Positions 7,078 to 13,745 of a stretch of DNA of 28,222 bases are shown here, in pieces. How positions within the stretch are numbered: the first letter of the stretch is position 1; each line of letters starts with the position of its first letter. The notes beneath the pieces were generated by a model that worked only from the letters and a program-made list of their open reading frames with translations, did no database searches and was not told where the DNA came from. Both the position numbers and the translations under genes were made by a program. The stretch is from Methanobacteriota archaeon. Lineage in GTDB: Archaea; Micrarchaeota; Micrarchaeia; Anstonellales; J096. Location: positions 1 to 28,222 of the forward strand of contig RFJG01000040.1 of NCBI GenBank assembly GCA_003694965.1, read 5' to 3'.

Positions 7078-8406
7078 GTGAAAAAGAGAGACATCGCCCT
7101 TGCCATATTATCGCTTCTGCTTTTCTATGCTATTGTCCAGTCTTCTGCAGGCGCTCTTATAAAGTTCATAGCTTCCATATTCATATTCATACTGCTCACA
7201 AATTATTACAAGAGGACCTATAACATCCCTACGATGTATGGTTTCCTATTATTAAGGACGAGGAAAGGCCTACTCCTTCTCAATAAGATAGCTAAGAAAC
7301 ACTCAGACTTAATTACCCTCTTGGCAGATATGTCTCTTGGCTTGACATTTGGTCTCCTCTCACTCTTCCTTTTGGATTGGATGTCTTTTAAGAGGAGGCT
7401 TGTTTCTGTTGTTGGCGGCTTTCTTCTCCTCATAGGGATATTTTTCCTCTACCCGGCAGCAACGCTCTACATAACGAGCTTCGCATCAATGCCAGCAAGC
7501 TCGCAAACAGTGCAGGGCTTTGACATAGTCTTGCCTTTGATTACATTCATAGGAGGCCTCTTTTCCTCAACGATCCTCGTTACATATAAGGCTGCTTTCT
7601 CCATACTGGCAATGCTTTGGGACAAGTTCGTAGTCGGTAGCGATGTTGTTGTTGCTCAGGGGGCGACATTGCTTTTACCTGGCGTTACCATCCCTCTTGT
7701 TGAGGGGATATTTGCTTTGGCAACAGTCCTCATAATACACGAGGCAGCGCACGGTATACTTGCCATTGCCGGCAGGATAAGGCTCAAGAGCACTGGTTTG
7801 GTTTTCTTTGGCTCTCTTCCAGTTGGTGGCTTCGTTGAACCTGACGAGCAAGAGCTCATGAGGAGGCCGAAGGAGGTCCAGGCAAGAACAATAATAGCTG
7901 GCGTTGGGGCTAACTTTTTCGCAACGCTTATCTTTGGCTTTATATTCCTCTCCTTCTTAGCGATAACGGGCCCTTTCACAGCTAATGGCTGTTTCATCAC
8001 AGGAGGCAACCTCCCACACGGAACAGTAGTCACCGCTATAAACGGCGTGCCGGGCTGCTCCTCCCACATAGAGGCTAATTCAACTGTTGACCTAACACTC
8101 TCGTCTGGCGAGACAGTGACATTCGTCTCTGACGCTAACGGCAAGATAGGAATTCTGGCATATCCTCTTGGCAGCAACTCTATGTTGAGGTTTTACTCCA
8201 ATCCCCTATTGAGTTTCCTCTACCACGTCCTAGGCTTGACCCTTGTCATAAATCTCTTTGTGGGCATAATCAACTTATTACCAGTTCCTCTCTTTGATGG
8301 TGACTACATACTTAGCATATTCGCTGGTAAGTCATTATTGTATAAGGCTCTTAGGTATTCTGTTCTCTTATCCTTCTTATTGCTGCTACTCCCGGGACTT
8401 CTCTAA
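7078..8406 (+). CDS. site-2-protease-like M50 metallopeptidase with PDZ-like domain
   Basis: Intramembrane zinc metalloprotease of 442 aa. The N-terminus has several hydrophobic helices. Zinc ligands are HEAAH at residues 221-225 (within VLIIHEAAHGILA) and the third ligand in PVPLFDGD (D about 407). A luminal PDZ-like insert lies between them (GNLPHGTVVTAINGVPG, then a beta-rich stretch). The layout matches the RseP/S2P family, which cleaves membrane-bound regulators or signal-peptide remnants. The substrate is unknown. The GTG start at 7078 follows the shared TATA-like box at leaderless spacing. The 3' end overlaps the convergent gene at 8386 by 21 bp. Confidence 0.93.
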   Translation: MKKRDIALAILSLLLFYAIVQSSAGALIKFIASIFIFILLTNYYKRTYNIPTMYGFLLLRTRKGLLLLNKIAKKHSDLITLLADMSLGLTFGLLSLFLLDWMSFKRRLVSVVGGFLLLIGIFFLYPAATLYITSFASMPASSQTVQGFDIVLPLITFIGGLFSSTILVTYKAAFSILAMLWDKFVVGSDVVVAQGATLLLPGVTIPLVEGIFALATVLIIHEAAHGILAIAGRIRLKSTGLVFFGSLPVGGFVEPDEQELMRRPKEVQARTIIAGVGANFFATLIFGFIFLSFLAITGPFTANGCFITGGNLPHGTVVTAINGVPGCSSHIEANSTVDLTLSSGETVTFVSDANGKIGILAYPLGSNSMLRFYSNPLLSFLYHVLGLTLVINLFVGIINLLPVPLFDGDYILSIFAGKSLLYKALRYSVLLSFLLLLLPGLL

Positions 8407-9624
8407 CAATTCCACGAATAAGCTTGTATGGTTGGCATCAACTACTTTGACATCGTAGCATTGGCCAACTCTTACATTTTCCTTGAACACAACTTGCTTG
8501 TAGTTTTCGGTCCTTCCCTTGCCTTCTTCTGTTACTATTGCTTCCATCTCCCTGCCTATGTAATGCTTGTTCCTCTTTTTTGTTGTCTCAACAACTACCT
8601 CACTCATAATCCTGCTCCTCTCCTTAACAACGCTACTGGGGAGCTGCTTAAGTTTAGCTGCTCTTGTAAGTGGTCTTGGAGTGAATTTGGAGACATTCAC
8701 AACATCTGGCATAGTTCTCTTAACAAGAGCTATGCTCTCCTCAAAATCACTCTCCTCTTCTGTGGGGTAGCCAACTATTATGTCTGTAGCTATAGTCATT
8801 GACGGCATCTCTTCCCTATAACTCTTGACAACTTCCTCAAAATCCTCTACACTGTGGGTCCTTTCCATATCAGCTACAACTTTCTCGCTCCCGCTCTGCA
8901 CTGCTGTGTGGAGGAACTTGTATATCTTCTCTCCTTCATAAGCAGTTATGAGCTTTTTCCCCAACCTCTTTATGTGTTGAGGATTGTTCATTCCGAGCCT
9001 CGCTCTAAACATACCCTCCATCTTGTTGATCTTAGTAAGCAGGTCTGCAACATCATAGCCTCTATCTGTGCCATAGGTGCCCGTATCCATACCAGCTAAC
9101 TGTATCTCAACAGCGCCAGCATTAACAGCCTGCCTTATCCACAACAATATGGATTCAATGCTCTGGCTCATGAGCCTTGGCCTCGCTATTTTTGTTTCGC
9201 AAAAAGTGCAGGAGCTCATACAGCCTTCTTGTATTGCAATCCTAGCTATGGCTCCCGTCTGTCTCCTTGGCAACCTTCCCTTGTCCCCAAAATCAACTAT
9301 GACTTTCTTACCTTCTAAGCTTTCTCCTACCCTTCCAACAGCTCCTGGGCTAATGAGCGAGCTCGCATAGTGTGAGAGCTGTTTTTTGTGCGTTGTCAAG
9401 CAACCGGCTGCAACAACCTTCTTGCCTTTAGCTGAGAGTTTTTCCAAGTAATTCATTATCTTATTCTCTGTAGCTCCTTTTACTGTGCACGTATTCACGA
9501 CTATGGCGTCTGCCTCCTCTTCCCTCTCAACTATTTCATGGCCCTCTCTAATGAGGACTCCTTCCATAAGCTCGCTGTCTGCTTGGTTAAGGCTACAACC
9601 ATATGTCTTTATGAAAACTTTCAC
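8386..9624 (-). CDS. tRNA t6A methylthiotransferase (e-MtaB/CDKAL1-like)
   Basis: Radical-SAM methylthiotransferase of the MiaB family. The eukaryotic/archaeal e-MtaB branch converts t6A to ms2t6A at position 37 of ANN-decoding tRNAs. The N-terminal UPF0004 domain begins VFIKTYGCSLNQADSE with iron-sulfur cysteines (also VNTCTVKG and AAGCLTTH). The radical-SAM cluster is CMSSCTFCETK. A C-terminal TRAM-like beta domain starts near HYIGREMEAIV. Length (412 aa) is typical. The start codon is GTG at 9624, set by a TATA-like box 27 nt upstream. Bud32, part of the t6A-making KEOPS complex, is also in this window. Confidence 0.93.
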   Translation of the reverse strand: MKVFIKTYGCSLNQADSELMEGVLIREGHEIVEREEEADAIVVNTCTVKGATENKIMNYLEKLSAKGKKVVAAGCLTTHKKQLSHYASSLISPGAVGRVGESLEGKKVIVDFGDKGRLPRRQTGAIARIAIQEGCMSSCTFCETKIARPRLMSQSIESILLWIRQAVNAGAVEIQLAGMDTGTYGTDRGYDVADLLTKINKMEGMFRARLGMNNPQHIKRLGKKLITAYEGEKIYKFLHTAVQSGSEKVVADMERTHSVEDFEEVVKSYREEMPSMTIATDIIVGYPTEEESDFEESIALVKRTMPDVVNVSKFTPRPLTRAAKLKQLPSSVVKERSRIMSEVVVETTKKRNKHYIGREMEAIVTEEGKGRTENYKQVVFKENVRVGQCYDVKVVDANHTSLFVELLEKSRE

Positions 9625-9646
9625 ACAGCATTTCTCCTAAAAAGAG

Positions 9647-9655
9647 CTTAAAAAT
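9647..9655 (-). promoter_or_regulatory. TATA-like box for the methylthiotransferase gene
   Basis: Minus-strand ATTTTTAAG, centred 27 nt before the GTG start at 9624; predicts a leaderless transcript and supports the GTG. Confidence 0.6.
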
Positions 9656-9680
9656 CCACACTTCCACACTCCCCTCACAA

Positions 9681-9688
9681 TTATAAAT
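9681..9688 (+). promoter_or_regulatory. TATA-like box for the LemA gene
   Basis: TTATAAAT, centred about 25 nt before the ATG at 9710: a textbook archaeal box at leaderless spacing. Confidence 0.7.
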
Positions 9689-9709
9689 CTTGCCCCTTCT
9701 TATCTTTTT

Positions 9710-10258
9710 ATGTTGTTGGAAATTGCAATCGCGGCTATCGTTGTGTTGGTAATCCTTTGGGTAGTAGCAACCTACAATAAGCTTGTGAGGTTGTCCGAGT
9801 CAATCTCAAATGCCTGGGCCCAGATAGATGTTGAACTTAAGAGAAGAGCAGACTTGATACCCAACTTAGTAAATACTGTCAAGGGCTATATGAAGCACGA
9901 GAGAGGAACTCTGGAGAGGATAACGGAGTTGAGGAGCTCCATAGTCTCGGGTACTCCGCAAGACAGGGTAAGGGCTAACAACATGCTCACAGATGCCTTA
10001 AAGAGTTTGTTTGCCGTTGCCGAGAACTACCCAGACTTAAAGGCAAATCAAAACTTCCTATCATTGCAAGGAGAACTCTCATCTACTGAGAACAGGATAG
10101 CATCTGCGAGGTCCTCTTATAACAATGATGTTGTTGTCTACAACAAGTCAATAAAGACATTCCCCGCTATGCTGGTAGCGTCTCTTTTCAAGTTCAATGA
10201 ACGTGCATATCTAGAGGCGGACGAGAAAGAGAGGGAAGCTCCTAAGGTTTCTTTTTAG
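9710..10258 (+). CDS. lemA: LemA family protein
   Basis: 182-aa LemA protein. One N-terminal membrane helix (residues 3-21) is followed by the signature YNKLVRLSESISNAWAQIDVELKRRADLIPNLV and a long helical bundle. LemA proteins are membrane-anchored, with the bulk of the protein outside the cytoplasmic membrane. Their molecular role is unknown. The gene is not accompanied by the TPM-domain protein often found next to lemA. The 3' end overlaps the convergent DUF21/CBS gene by 17 bp. Confidence 0.95.
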   Translation: MLLEIAIAAIVVLVILWVVATYNKLVRLSESISNAWAQIDVELKRRADLIPNLVNTVKGYMKHERGTLERITELRSSIVSGTPQDRVRANNMLTDALKSLFAVAENYPDLKANQNFLSLQGELSSTENRIASARSSYNNDVVVYNKSIKTFPAMLVASLFKFNERAYLEADEKEREAPKVSF

Positions 10259-11498
10259 TTTTCCCATTTTTTTCTCTATAGAGGCGCACCTTCCTTATCC
10301 TTTGGCTATCCTTCTTAGTAACCTCAAAAACAAATCCCTTGTATTTTATTTTTTGGCCTTCTTCTGGCAACCCCTTGAATTTCTTTAATAGGAACTCGGC
10401 AAGTGTTGAGACATCCCCCAACTTAATCCCAGTTATGTCCTCAAAATCCTCGCTCAATATAGAGGCATCAAATATGTAGCCGTCCTTTGTCCTTATTGCC
10501 TTTTTCTTGACTTTCTCCATCTCATCATATATGTCTCCAACAAGGACTTCCAATATGTCCTCTATTGTTAATAGGCCGACGACGATCCCCTGTTCATCTA
10601 CAACCAACGCCATAAGGTTCTTACTCTCTTTCATCTTATTTAGGACTGCTATTACTGGCGTATATATGGATACGAAGAAGGGTTCGTATGCTATGTCTTT
10701 GAGTTTCTTTTTCTTCCAATTCCTGTCCTTTGTCTTTTTTATTATTTCCTTGAGGTTGATTATACCTGTTATGTGGTCTATACTATTCTTATAGATGGGT
10801 ATCCTTGTGTGGTAGAGCTTCTTGTTCTCCATCTTGTCTAGCAGCTCTTTGACGCTTTCATTTTCTTCCATCGCAAATATCTCATCCCTGTTTATCATTA
10901 TGTCCTCTGCTGTGAATTCTTCCAAGTCAAGAGCGGCCAATATGATATCTCTCTCGTGCTTCCCCACCTCTCCTTCCAGCTCTCCTATTTTTACCATTTC
11001 TTCTAGTTCCTCTTCAGTAACGCTCGGCTCCTCCACCTCTCCTAAATACTGTTTAACTAAGTCTGTAAGCGTATCATAGAAAATCACAACAGGAGTAGAT
11101 ATGGTAACCCAAAAATCAAGGTAAGGCGCTATTTTAAGCAAGTACCTCTGCGCATAGCTTGTAGCGAACAACTTTGGCAATACTTCCCCAAATGTAAGTA
11201 TGAGGAATGTCATTATACCTGTTGCGAAGGCAATACCAGCATTTTGGAACACCTCCAAAGATATCTCTGTTGCGAGTGCAGTAGCGCCTATGTTGACGAG
11301 GTTATTGCCCAATAATATGGCAATTATGACCTCAGACTGTTTTTCTTTTAGTTTTTTGAGTATTTTGCCACTCTTGCATTTTTCTGCCAAGTAGTTAATC
11401 CTTGCCTGAGTAGTGCTCAAGAAGGCAGTCTCTACTGATGAGAATCCTGCAGATAACAGTAGGAGTACTAGCAACTCTGCTAACGATAGTGGGTTCAT
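10242..11498 (-). CDS. DUF21/CNNM-CorC-like membrane protein with CBS pair
   Basis: Integral membrane protein of 418 aa. An N-terminal DUF21 (CNNM) transmembrane domain covers about residues 1-165, with LLGNNLVNIGATALAT and FGEVLPKLFA. A tandem CBS domain follows (about 195-325, including HTRIPIYKNSIDHITGIINLKE and LMALVVDEQGIVVGLLTIEDILEVLVGDI). The C-terminus is a CorC/HlyC-type domain (about 335-405) with a basic tail. Relatives are linked to magnesium/cobalt export or homeostasis, with CBS domains sensing nucleotides; the ion here is not known. A TATA-like box 27 nt upstream supports the ATG at 11498. It lies next to the hairpin-rich region, but its own promoter is downstream of that region. 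Confidence 0.92.
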   Translation of the reverse strand: MNPLSLAELLVLLLLSAGFSSVETAFLSTTQARINYLAEKCKSGKILKKLKEKQSEVIIAILLGNNLVNIGATALATEISLEVFQNAGIAFATGIMTFLILTFGEVLPKLFATSYAQRYLLKIAPYLDFWVTISTPVVIFYDTLTDLVKQYLGEVEEPSVTEEELEEMVKIGELEGEVGKHERDIILAALDLEEFTAEDIMINRDEIFAMEENESVKELLDKMENKKLYHTRIPIYKNSIDHITGIINLKEIIKKTKDRNWKKKKLKDIAYEPFFVSIYTPVIAVLNKMKESKNLMALVVDEQGIVVGLLTIEDILEVLVGDIYDEMEKVKKKAIRTKDGYIFDASILSEDFEDITGIKLGDVSTLAEFLLKKFKGLPEEGQKIKYKGFVFEVTKKDSQRIRKVRLYREKNGKTKKKP

Positions 11499-11519
11499 AT
11501 AATTAATTTCCTCTCAACT

Positions 11520-11529
11520 ATTTTTAAAC
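11520..11529 (-). promoter_or_regulatory. TATA-like box for the DUF21/CBS gene
   Basis: Minus-strand GTTTAAAAAT, centred about 27 nt before the ATG at 11498; leaderless spacing. Confidence 0.6.
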
Positions 11530-11542
11530 TCTCCATTCCGCC

Positions 11543-11553
11543 TTTAAAAAAAG
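11543..11553 (+). promoter_or_regulatory. candidate TATA-like box facing the hairpin-rich region
   Basis: TTTAAAAAAAG in an otherwise GC-moderate gap. If used on the plus strand, transcription would begin near 11573, just before the structured region. No protein start follows, so it would drive a noncoding RNA. Speculative. Confidence 0.3.
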
Positions 11554-11561
11554 TGGTCAGC

Positions 11562-11574
11562 CTTTTATCAAAAG
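11562..11574. repeat. short hairpin, CTTTT-ATC-AAAAG
   Basis: 5-bp palindromic stem with a 3-nt loop. It shares the core CTTTT-AnC-AAAAG with the hairpins at 11673 and 11741. Confidence 0.5.
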
Positions 11575-11672
11575 TTCAATCAAAATGTCAGATAGGCCTT
11601 TGGCCATCTTCAATTAGTTGCATTCCGACATCTATACGCCGGGATTCGGGCTTGCCCGTACCGACATTTTGG

Positions 11673-11695
11673 TCGAGCTTTTAGCAAAAGCTCGA
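11673..11695. repeat. hairpin, 10-bp stem, loop AGC
   Basis: Perfect inverted repeat TCGAGCTTTT / AAAAGCTCGA around a 3-nt loop. It is a sibling of the hairpins at 11562 and 11741. On the minus strand the loop reads GCT. Confidence 0.75.
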
Positions 11696-11703
11696 GGGAG
11701 GTA

Positions 11704-11724
11704 GTAGGAACCGTAGGTTCCTAC
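11704..11724. repeat. hairpin, 9-bp stem, loop GTA
   Basis: Perfect inverted repeat GTAGGAACC / GGTTCCTAC around GTA. It is unrelated in stem sequence to the CTTTT family but has the same 3-nt loop design. Confidence 0.75.
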
Positions 11725-11740
11725 ATAAGATAGTTTTTGC

Positions 11741-11763
11741 TCCGCTTTTTACCAAAAAGCGGA
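11741..11763. repeat. hairpin, 10-bp stem, loop ACC, abutting tRNA-Arg
   Basis: Perfect inverted repeat TCCGCTTTTT / AAAAAGCGGA. On the minus strand it begins at the base after the tRNA-Arg discriminator, so it could act in 3'-end processing or termination of that tRNA. It belongs to the CTTTT-AnC-AAAAG family. Confidence 0.75.
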
Positions 11764-11838
11764 CGGGCCCGGAGGGATTTGAACCCCCGACCATCGGCTT
11801 AGAAGGCCGCTGCTCTATCCAGGCTGAGCTACGAGCCC
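11764..11838 (-). tRNA. tRNA-Arg(TCT)
   Basis: Acceptor stem GGGCTCG/CGGGCCC (one G-T pair). D-arm TAGCTCAGCCTGGATAGAGCA, anticodon loop CTTCTAA giving anticodon TCT (reads AGA, and AGG by wobble), T-loop TTCAAAT, discriminator G73, no intron and no encoded CCA. It has its own TATA-like box at 11864-11872. AGA and AGG are common Arg codons in this window, which makes this a heavily used tRNA. Confidence 0.96.
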
Positions 11839-11863
11839 ATTTTACATATTTAGTGTTAATAAT

Positions 11864-11872
11864 GTTTTTAAC
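11864..11872 (-). promoter_or_regulatory. TATA-like box for tRNA-Arg
   Basis: Minus-strand GTTAAAAAC, centred about 30 nt before the tRNA-Arg 5' end and located in the 39-bp spacer after tRNA-Gln. Confidence 0.55.
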
Positions 11873-11877
11873 ACCTA

Positions 11878-11950
11878 TAGCCCCGCCCGGATTCGAACCG
11901 GGGTCACAAGGTCCAAAGCCTTGCATCCTTGACCGCTAGACGACGGGGCT
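11878..11950 (-). tRNA. tRNA-Gln(TTG)
   Basis: Acceptor stem AGCCCCG/CGGGGCT with the A1-U72 pair, anticodon loop CTTTGGA (anticodon TTG, reads CAA and CAG), T-arm CCCGG-TTCGAAT-CCGGG, discriminator A73, no encoded CCA. Archaea normally charge it with Glu and amidate it (GatDE); neither GatD nor GatE lies in this window. The nearest TATA-like box is at 11974-11983. Confidence 0.96.
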
Positions 11951-11973
11951 TTAGCACTTATTTTGTTGTTAAA

Positions 11974-11983
11974 CTTTTTAATA
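11974..11983. promoter_or_regulatory. TATA-like box shared by tRNA-Gln (-) and DUF112 gene (+)
   Basis: CTTTTTAATA in a 52-bp gap, centred about 29 nt from the tRNA-Gln 5' end and about 25 nt from the GTG at 12003. A weaker GTTAAAC at 11968 is an alternative for the tRNA. Confidence 0.5.
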
Positions 11984-12002
11984 CCTGCTCTCTTAAGGAA
12001 AT

Positions 12003-13079
12003 GTGATAGATGCCCTGCTGGGTTTCTTTGCTGGGATGCTTTCCGGCTTCATCCCTGGGATGCACATCAATAGCTTAGCTCAACTCAGCAGCTCTGATGA
12101 ATTTATGATAACTGCTGCTGGCTCTTTTCTCATAAGCTCTGTCTTTCAGATGGTCTTCTTCCTTTCTTCTGTTCAAGAGGTTGCTGCTCTCCCTCTCATA
12201 GGTCGGTTGCTCAAGAGAGAGGGAAGGTTAAGCGTTCTCATTTACCACTCACTTGGCGTTATTATTGGCCTGGTTGTGCCCTTATTGATATATAAGACTG
12301 GCGCTCTCAAGAGCGCATATTGGGCACTAAAACCTTACATATGGCTTATCCTCCTCATTTCAAGCCTCTTGCTAATCATTAAGAGTAAGGAGAGGAAAAA
12401 ATACGCAGCTCTCTTTTTGCTGTCTGGTGTTGTTGGATGGGTTGCCATAAACAACATAAGGGAAGCTTTTTTCATAATGTTTTCTGGCTTCTTTGCCTTG
12501 CCTCTTCTTTTGGAGAGAGCTGGCAAGGAGAGGCACGTAAAACTCGGCTCTCTAGATTTTGACAAGAAATCCCTTGCCTCTTCTCTTCTTGGGAGTGTCC
12601 TCGGTTTCTTTGCCATACTCCTCCCAGGCATAAGCTCTCCTTCCATAATGGCAACTGTTTTCCTGCCAGCAATCCCTAGCGGCACATCCTACATATCATT
12701 ACTCTCTTCAATAACTGCTTCTCAATATCTCTATGGCGGCTATGCGAAAAGCGAGATAGGGATTGAGAGGCTCGGCTGGCTAAAAAGCGTTGCTGAGCCA
12801 AACCCTTACCTGCTTTTAACATCCTCTTTGTTTGCTCTTGCCCTCTCCCTATTATTAGTCAGGAAGCTAAAGAGCCTTTCCTTGTTGAGAGTGCCCGTCC
12901 TCGTTTACATAGTTGGCCTGTCGTTTTACTATGCCTCTATGTGGGGCCTCCTATTACTATTCGCTAGCTACGCCATAGGCCGTTTATCCATAGAGGAGCG
13001 TGTTGAGAGGACAGCAGTCTTAGGCTCTCTTTTACTACCAACATTGGTTGGCAAGCTCATCCCCATGCTTCTATTTTGA
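12003..13079 (+). CDS. DUF112/TctA-like polytopic membrane protein
   Basis: 358-aa protein with roughly nine to ten hydrophobic helices. Two internally similar glycine/proline motifs occur at equivalent places: FFAGMLSGFIPGMHINSLAQ (residues 8-27) and FFAILLPGISSPSIMA (about 201-216). This is the pattern of the archaeal relatives of the TctA membrane subunit of tripartite tricarboxylate transporters (COG1784/DUF112). The substrate is unknown, and no TctB or TctC partner is adjacent. The GTG at 12003 follows a TATA-like box at leaderless spacing; the ATG two bases earlier runs straight into a stop. The 3' end overlaps the convergent reductase by 23 bp. Confidence 0.8.
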   Translation: MIDALLGFFAGMLSGFIPGMHINSLAQLSSSDEFMITAAGSFLISSVFQMVFFLSSVQEVAALPLIGRLLKREGRLSVLIYHSLGVIIGLVVPLLIYKTGALKSAYWALKPYIWLILLISSLLLIIKSKERKKYAALFLLSGVVGWVAINNIREAFFIMFSGFFALPLLLERAGKERHVKLGSLDFDKKSLASSLLGSVLGFFAILLPGISSPSIMATVFLPAIPSGTSYISLLSSITASQYLYGGYAKSEIGIERLGWLKSVAEPNPYLLLTSSLFALALSLLLVRKLKSLSLLRVPVLVYIVGLSFYYASMWGLLLLFASYAIGRLSIEERVERTAVLGSLLLPTLVGKLIPMLLF

Positions 13080-13713
13080 CAGCCTCTACTTTGTCTTTGA
13101 GAGCATCTCTGAATGCCTTTGCCATTGCCATGCTCCCACATATGAAAAGAGTGGCTCCGCCAAGAGAAGTCTCCTTTTCTATGAATTCAGGAGTAAATCT
13201 TCCATTGTGGAAACCGCTAACATCTTCTCTTGTGAATGTCACGTAGAGTTTTATCAATCCTGCCTTGCTATAAGATAGGAGCTCTGATAAGTAGGGAGCT
13301 GAGAAATCCTTATTGGAGTAGAAGACAGAAAATTCCCCCTCTATCTTATTGCTTACTATGTGCCTAATTATGCCTATGACTGGCGCTATTCCAGAACCGC
13401 CGGCCAAGAACACAGCTTTTTTCTCCCCATTGTATGTGAAATGTCCGGCTGCCTTACTCACCTCTACCTTGTCCCCTAACTTTGCCTTCTCAGCTATGTA
13501 TGTTGTGAATTGCCCTCCTGGCACTATGTGAAAGATGAACTCCAAGTAAGGGAAGGAAGGGCAAGCAGCTATGGAATATGGTCTGCCTACTCCTTCTATG
13601 TTCGTTAACCTCACGAATTGCCCTGCCTTGTAATCAAGGTTCTCTTTTTCTGGAATGAGCTTGACTATCCTATATGGGCCTATGCTTTCTATTGTTTTTA
13701 TAGAGTATTCCAT
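13057..13713 (-). CDS. FAD/NAD(P)-binding oxidoreductase (ferredoxin-reductase fold)
   Basis: 218-aa flavin reductase of the FNR superfamily. The N-terminal FAD barrel has RPYSIAA (residues 44-50) and PGGQFTTY (about 65-72). The NAD(P) domain has the nucleotide loop GGSGIAP (105-111) and a late CGSMAMAKAF. There is no fused ferredoxin or iron-sulfur cysteine motif, so it resembles cytochrome b5 reductases and other stand-alone FNR modules. Two genes upstream on the same strand is a membrane cytochrome b5, a plausible electron acceptor (inference). A TATA-like box overlapping the end of the EndoQ-like gene gives leaderless spacing to the ATG at 13713. Confidence 0.9.
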   Translation of the reverse strand: MEYSIKTIESIGPYRIVKLIPEKENLDYKAGQFVRLTNIEGVGRPYSIAACPSFPYLEFIFHIVPGGQFTTYIAEKAKLGDKVEVSKAAGHFTYNGEKKAVFLAGGSGIAPVIGIIRHIVSNKIEGEFSVFYSNKDFSAPYLSELLSYSKAGLIKLYVTFTREDVSGFHNGRFTPEFIEKETSLGGATLFICGSMAMAKAFRDALKDKVEAVKIEAWG

Positions 13714-13735
13714 AGCTCGCTCTTGCTCCGTAATT

Positions 13736-13745
13736 GTTAAAAATC
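13736..13745 (-). promoter_or_regulatory. TATA-like box for the flavin reductase gene
   Basis: Minus-strand GATTTTTAAC, centred about 27 nt before the ATG at 13713 and overlapping the stop codon of the EndoQ-like gene; suggests separate transcription. Confidence 0.5.

Larger units (their letters stand above)
11573..11763 (+). ncRNA. candidate structured noncoding RNA (hairpin array)
   Basis: No credible reading frame. Perfect complement pairs: 581-589 with 663-671 (CAAAATGTC/GACATTTTG) closes a 91-nt domain. Inside it are hairpin 590-609 (AGAT-a-GGCC, loop TTT) and hairpin 647-658 (CGGG, loop CTTG, a stable tetraloop). Outside follow hairpins 673-695, 704-724 and 741-763 with 9-10 bp stems and 3-nt loops (last three digits of 11xxx positions). 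The strand is uncertain: a TATA-like box favours plus, while on the minus strand the region would directly follow tRNA-Arg. It resembles no RNA I recognise; RNase P RNA and SRP RNA landmarks were not seen. Confidence 0.4.

Noticed and set aside
7656..8177. 173-aa frame antisense to the M50 protease
   Set aside because: Shadow of the real gene; its translation has no recognisable domain and there is no promoter.
11573..11763. RNase P RNA, SRP RNA or 5S rRNA
   Set aside because: The expected conserved landmarks (P4 core and CRI-type sequences, the SRP domain IV loop, 5S loops) were not found by eye; a covariance search would be decisive.
11540..11763. Riboswitch controlling the DUF21/CBS gene
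   Set aside because: The promoter of that gene (11520-11529) lies between the hairpins and the start, so the structures would not be in its mRNA.
11681..11926. 81-aa frame across tRNA-Arg and tRNA-Gln
   Set aside because: It runs through two tRNA genes and the hairpins; not coding.
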